Assembly: GCA_030696545.1 (NCBI GenBank)
Contig: JAUYSA010000129.1
Location: 1-28,913, forward strand
Direction of reading: 5' to 3'
Length of the DNA stretch: 28,913 nt
Source of the DNA: Hyphomonadaceae bacterium
Lineage (GTDB): Bacteria > Pseudomonadota > Alphaproteobacteria > Caulobacterales > Hyphomonadaceae
Made by a program: the position numbers and the translations under genes. Shown one piece after another: positions 27,706-28,913 of this stretch (within the stretch, counting starts at the first letter, position 1; each line of letters begins with the position of its first letter). Under the pieces are notes generated by a model. It made no database searches and was not told the origin of the DNA. It saw nothing but the letters and a program-made list of their open reading frames with translations.

Positions 27706-28913
27706 CTATCTGAATAGCGCAATCAGCAAAACGACGCCCAGTAAACACAGCGCCCAGATCGCTGTCCCGCTCAGCGGAAGCTTGCGCGATACCACGCCCT
27801 CCGCCGCGAAGACCTGACGGGCGCCCGATTGCAGCCCGGCAATCGCGCTCGATGTTATCCCCGAAACGATCCGCCCCCCTGCCCGCACCGGCCCAGCCAG
27901 CCAGCGGCCCAGAACCGGCCCGCCCTTCCGCCAGAACCATTCGACATCGATGATCACCCCCGGCCGCTCCGCCGGATAAATCCGGAACCACCAGAGCACC
28001 ATGAAAGCCAGCACCGCGAAGGTCAGAAGCTGCATCTGCTGGAGCAGGTGCGAGATCGAGAACAGGTCCTGCACCAGGAATTCCTGCGCCTGATCCCGGA
28101 ACGGCAGCAGCTCATAGAACCAGCCGGGGTAAAGTCCGATGATCAGGCAAAGCCCCGACGACAGCCCCATCGCGAGCAGCATGTTGAACGGCGCTTCCTC
28201 CGGCCGCTTCCCGCTGTCGTGCGAGAAGAAAGCCATGAACGGCACCTTGATCCCCGAATGCTCCAGCACCCCGGCCGACGCAAACAGAAGCATCAGCCAG
28301 ACAACGAACATCCCCGGTCCGGCTTCAGCCGCGGTCATGATCATGGTCTTCGAGGTGTAGCCCGCCAGAAACGGCAATGCCGAAATCGACGCAGCGCCGA
28401 CCAGACAGGCCAACGCGGTCCACGGCATTGTTCTATGCAGCCCGCCCAGCTCACTCGCCTTCGTCGTTCCCAGCCGCAACTGGATCGCGCCCATGGTCAT
28501 GAACAGCAGACCCTTGAACACGATATGCGCCACCGCATGCGCTGCCGCGCCATTGATCGACAATGTCGACCCGATCCCGACCGCGCACACCATGAAGCCG
28601 ATCTGGTTGTTGGTCGAATACGCCAGCACCTTGCGGAGATCATTCTCCATCACGGCGAAGAACACCGGATAGATCGTCATCGCCGCGCCGATCCAGATCA
28701 GCGGCTCATACCCCGCGAAGAACCGCGCCAGCAGATAGACCGCCATCGTGGTCGTATAAGGCGACAGCACGACAGCGCCCGTCTCGGTGGTGTTCGGATA
28801 GGCGTCCGTCAGCCAGTTATGAACCAGCGGAAACGCCGCCTTGATGCCGACGCCCGCAAGGATCAGCATTCCGCCAGCCGATCCCGGATCAATGATGCCG
28901 ACCACCACCCCGT
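27706..28913 (-). CDS. Mrp/MnhD-like Na+/H+ antiporter subunit D (5' end outside window)
   Basis: A polytopic membrane protein of the NuoM/NuoN/MrpD superfamily. Family landmarks are GIKAAFPLVHNWLTDAYPNTT, with the conserved helix lysine and histidine; VMENDLRKVLAYSTNNQIGFM; AHAVAHIVFKGLLFMTMGAI, with the His and Lys of the proton path; and SALPFLAGYTSKTMIM. The C-terminal third is an extra region with a PAERPGVIIDVEWFWRKGGP segment and a final membrane helix. The frame is open to the window edge, so the N-terminal helices lie beyond 28913. It probably belongs to an mrp-type operon whose other subunits are outside. Confidence 0.88.
   Translation of the reverse strand, partial: GVVVGIIDPGSAGGMLILAGVGIKAAFPLVHNWLTDAYPNTTETGAVVLSPYTTTMAVYLLARFFAGYEPLIWIGAAMTIYPVFFAVMENDLRKVLAYSTNNQIGFMVCAVGIGSTLSINGAAAHAVAHIVFKGLLFMTMGAIQLRLGTTKASELGGLHRTMPWTALACLVGAASISALPFLAGYTSKTMIMTAAEAGPGMFVVWLMLLFASAGVLEHSGIKVPFMAFFSHDSGKRPEEAPFNMLLAMGLSSGLCLIIGLYPGWFYELLPFRDQAQEFLVQDLFSISHLLQQMQLLTFAVLAFMVLWWFRIYPAERPGVIIDVEWFWRKGGPVLGRWLAGPVRAGGRIVSGITSSAIAGLQSGARQVFAAEGVVSRKLPLSGTAIWALCLLGVVLLIALFR

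Noticed and set aside
1..28913. tRNA, rRNA or CRISPR arrays
   Set aside because: I saw no tRNA cloverleaf arms, no rRNA-like sequence and no regularly spaced repeats with unique spacers on either strand.

Overview
The window comes from a GC-rich alphaproteobacterium. Several genes belong to families largely confined to that class: DUF1491, DUF4169, DUF6456, a protein made only of a DnaA domain-IV-like helix-turn-helix, a MucR/Ros regulator and a PAS_5 protein. Clustered GANTC sites, the target of the cell-cycle methylase CcrM, fit the same group. Caulobacterales/Hyphomonadaceae is my best guess; that is inference from gene content, not from a search.

Layout. (1) 1-8861: mostly plus-strand housekeeping and detoxification genes: DUF1491, a secreted hypothetical, a GST-like protein, GtrA-like, DUF4169, GFA/CENP-V, a Tag-type 3-methyladenine glycosylase, a polytopic membrane protein, an OYE-type flavin oxidoreductase, MAPEG, and two envelope proteins of unknown function. 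(2) 8868-12415, minus strand: a large TIR-transmembrane-repeat-MORN protein and a DivJ/PleC-like histidine kinase. (3) 12587-15194: a secreted hypothetical with a strong terminator, SufE, and a translationally coupled pair of a DnaA-domain-IV-like protein and DUF6456. (4) 15259-18861: a complete 3603-bp IS1595-family transposon with 24-bp perfect inverted ends and an exact 8-bp target duplication (ATAACTTT). It carries a transposase plus cargo. The cargo is a soluble protein overlapping a four-helix membrane protein, whose layout resembles phage lambda RexA/RexB, and an MltR-like protein with a HEPN-like R-x4-H motif. (5) 18858-24641: a phosphate-uptake operon (OprP/OprO-type porin, pstS, pstC, pstA, pstB) behind a candidate Pho box; no phoU follows. 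(6) 24646-26206: palindromic REP-like repeats, two perfect DnaA boxes, a zinc-ribbon protein with a natural penta-His tail, and a gene whose 3' end is replaced by a repeat. (7) 26228-28913, minus strand: PAS_5 protein, MucR-type regulator, and a 5'-truncated Mrp/MnhD-like antiporter subunit.

How parts connect. The transposon landed between two divergent host transcription units, the DnaA-like gene and the porin/pst operon. It landed inside a pair of TAGGA-N6-TCCTA dyads that look like a tandem operator. Because the element's ends begin with CCTA, both junctions rebuild a complete dyad, so one operator was duplicated rather than destroyed.

The most interesting candidate system is the RexAB-like pair (plus the MltR-like gene) carried as transposon cargo, about 6 kb from a TIR-domain protein. 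Functional statements about it are inference from layout and by-eye comparison, without alignment or structure prediction.
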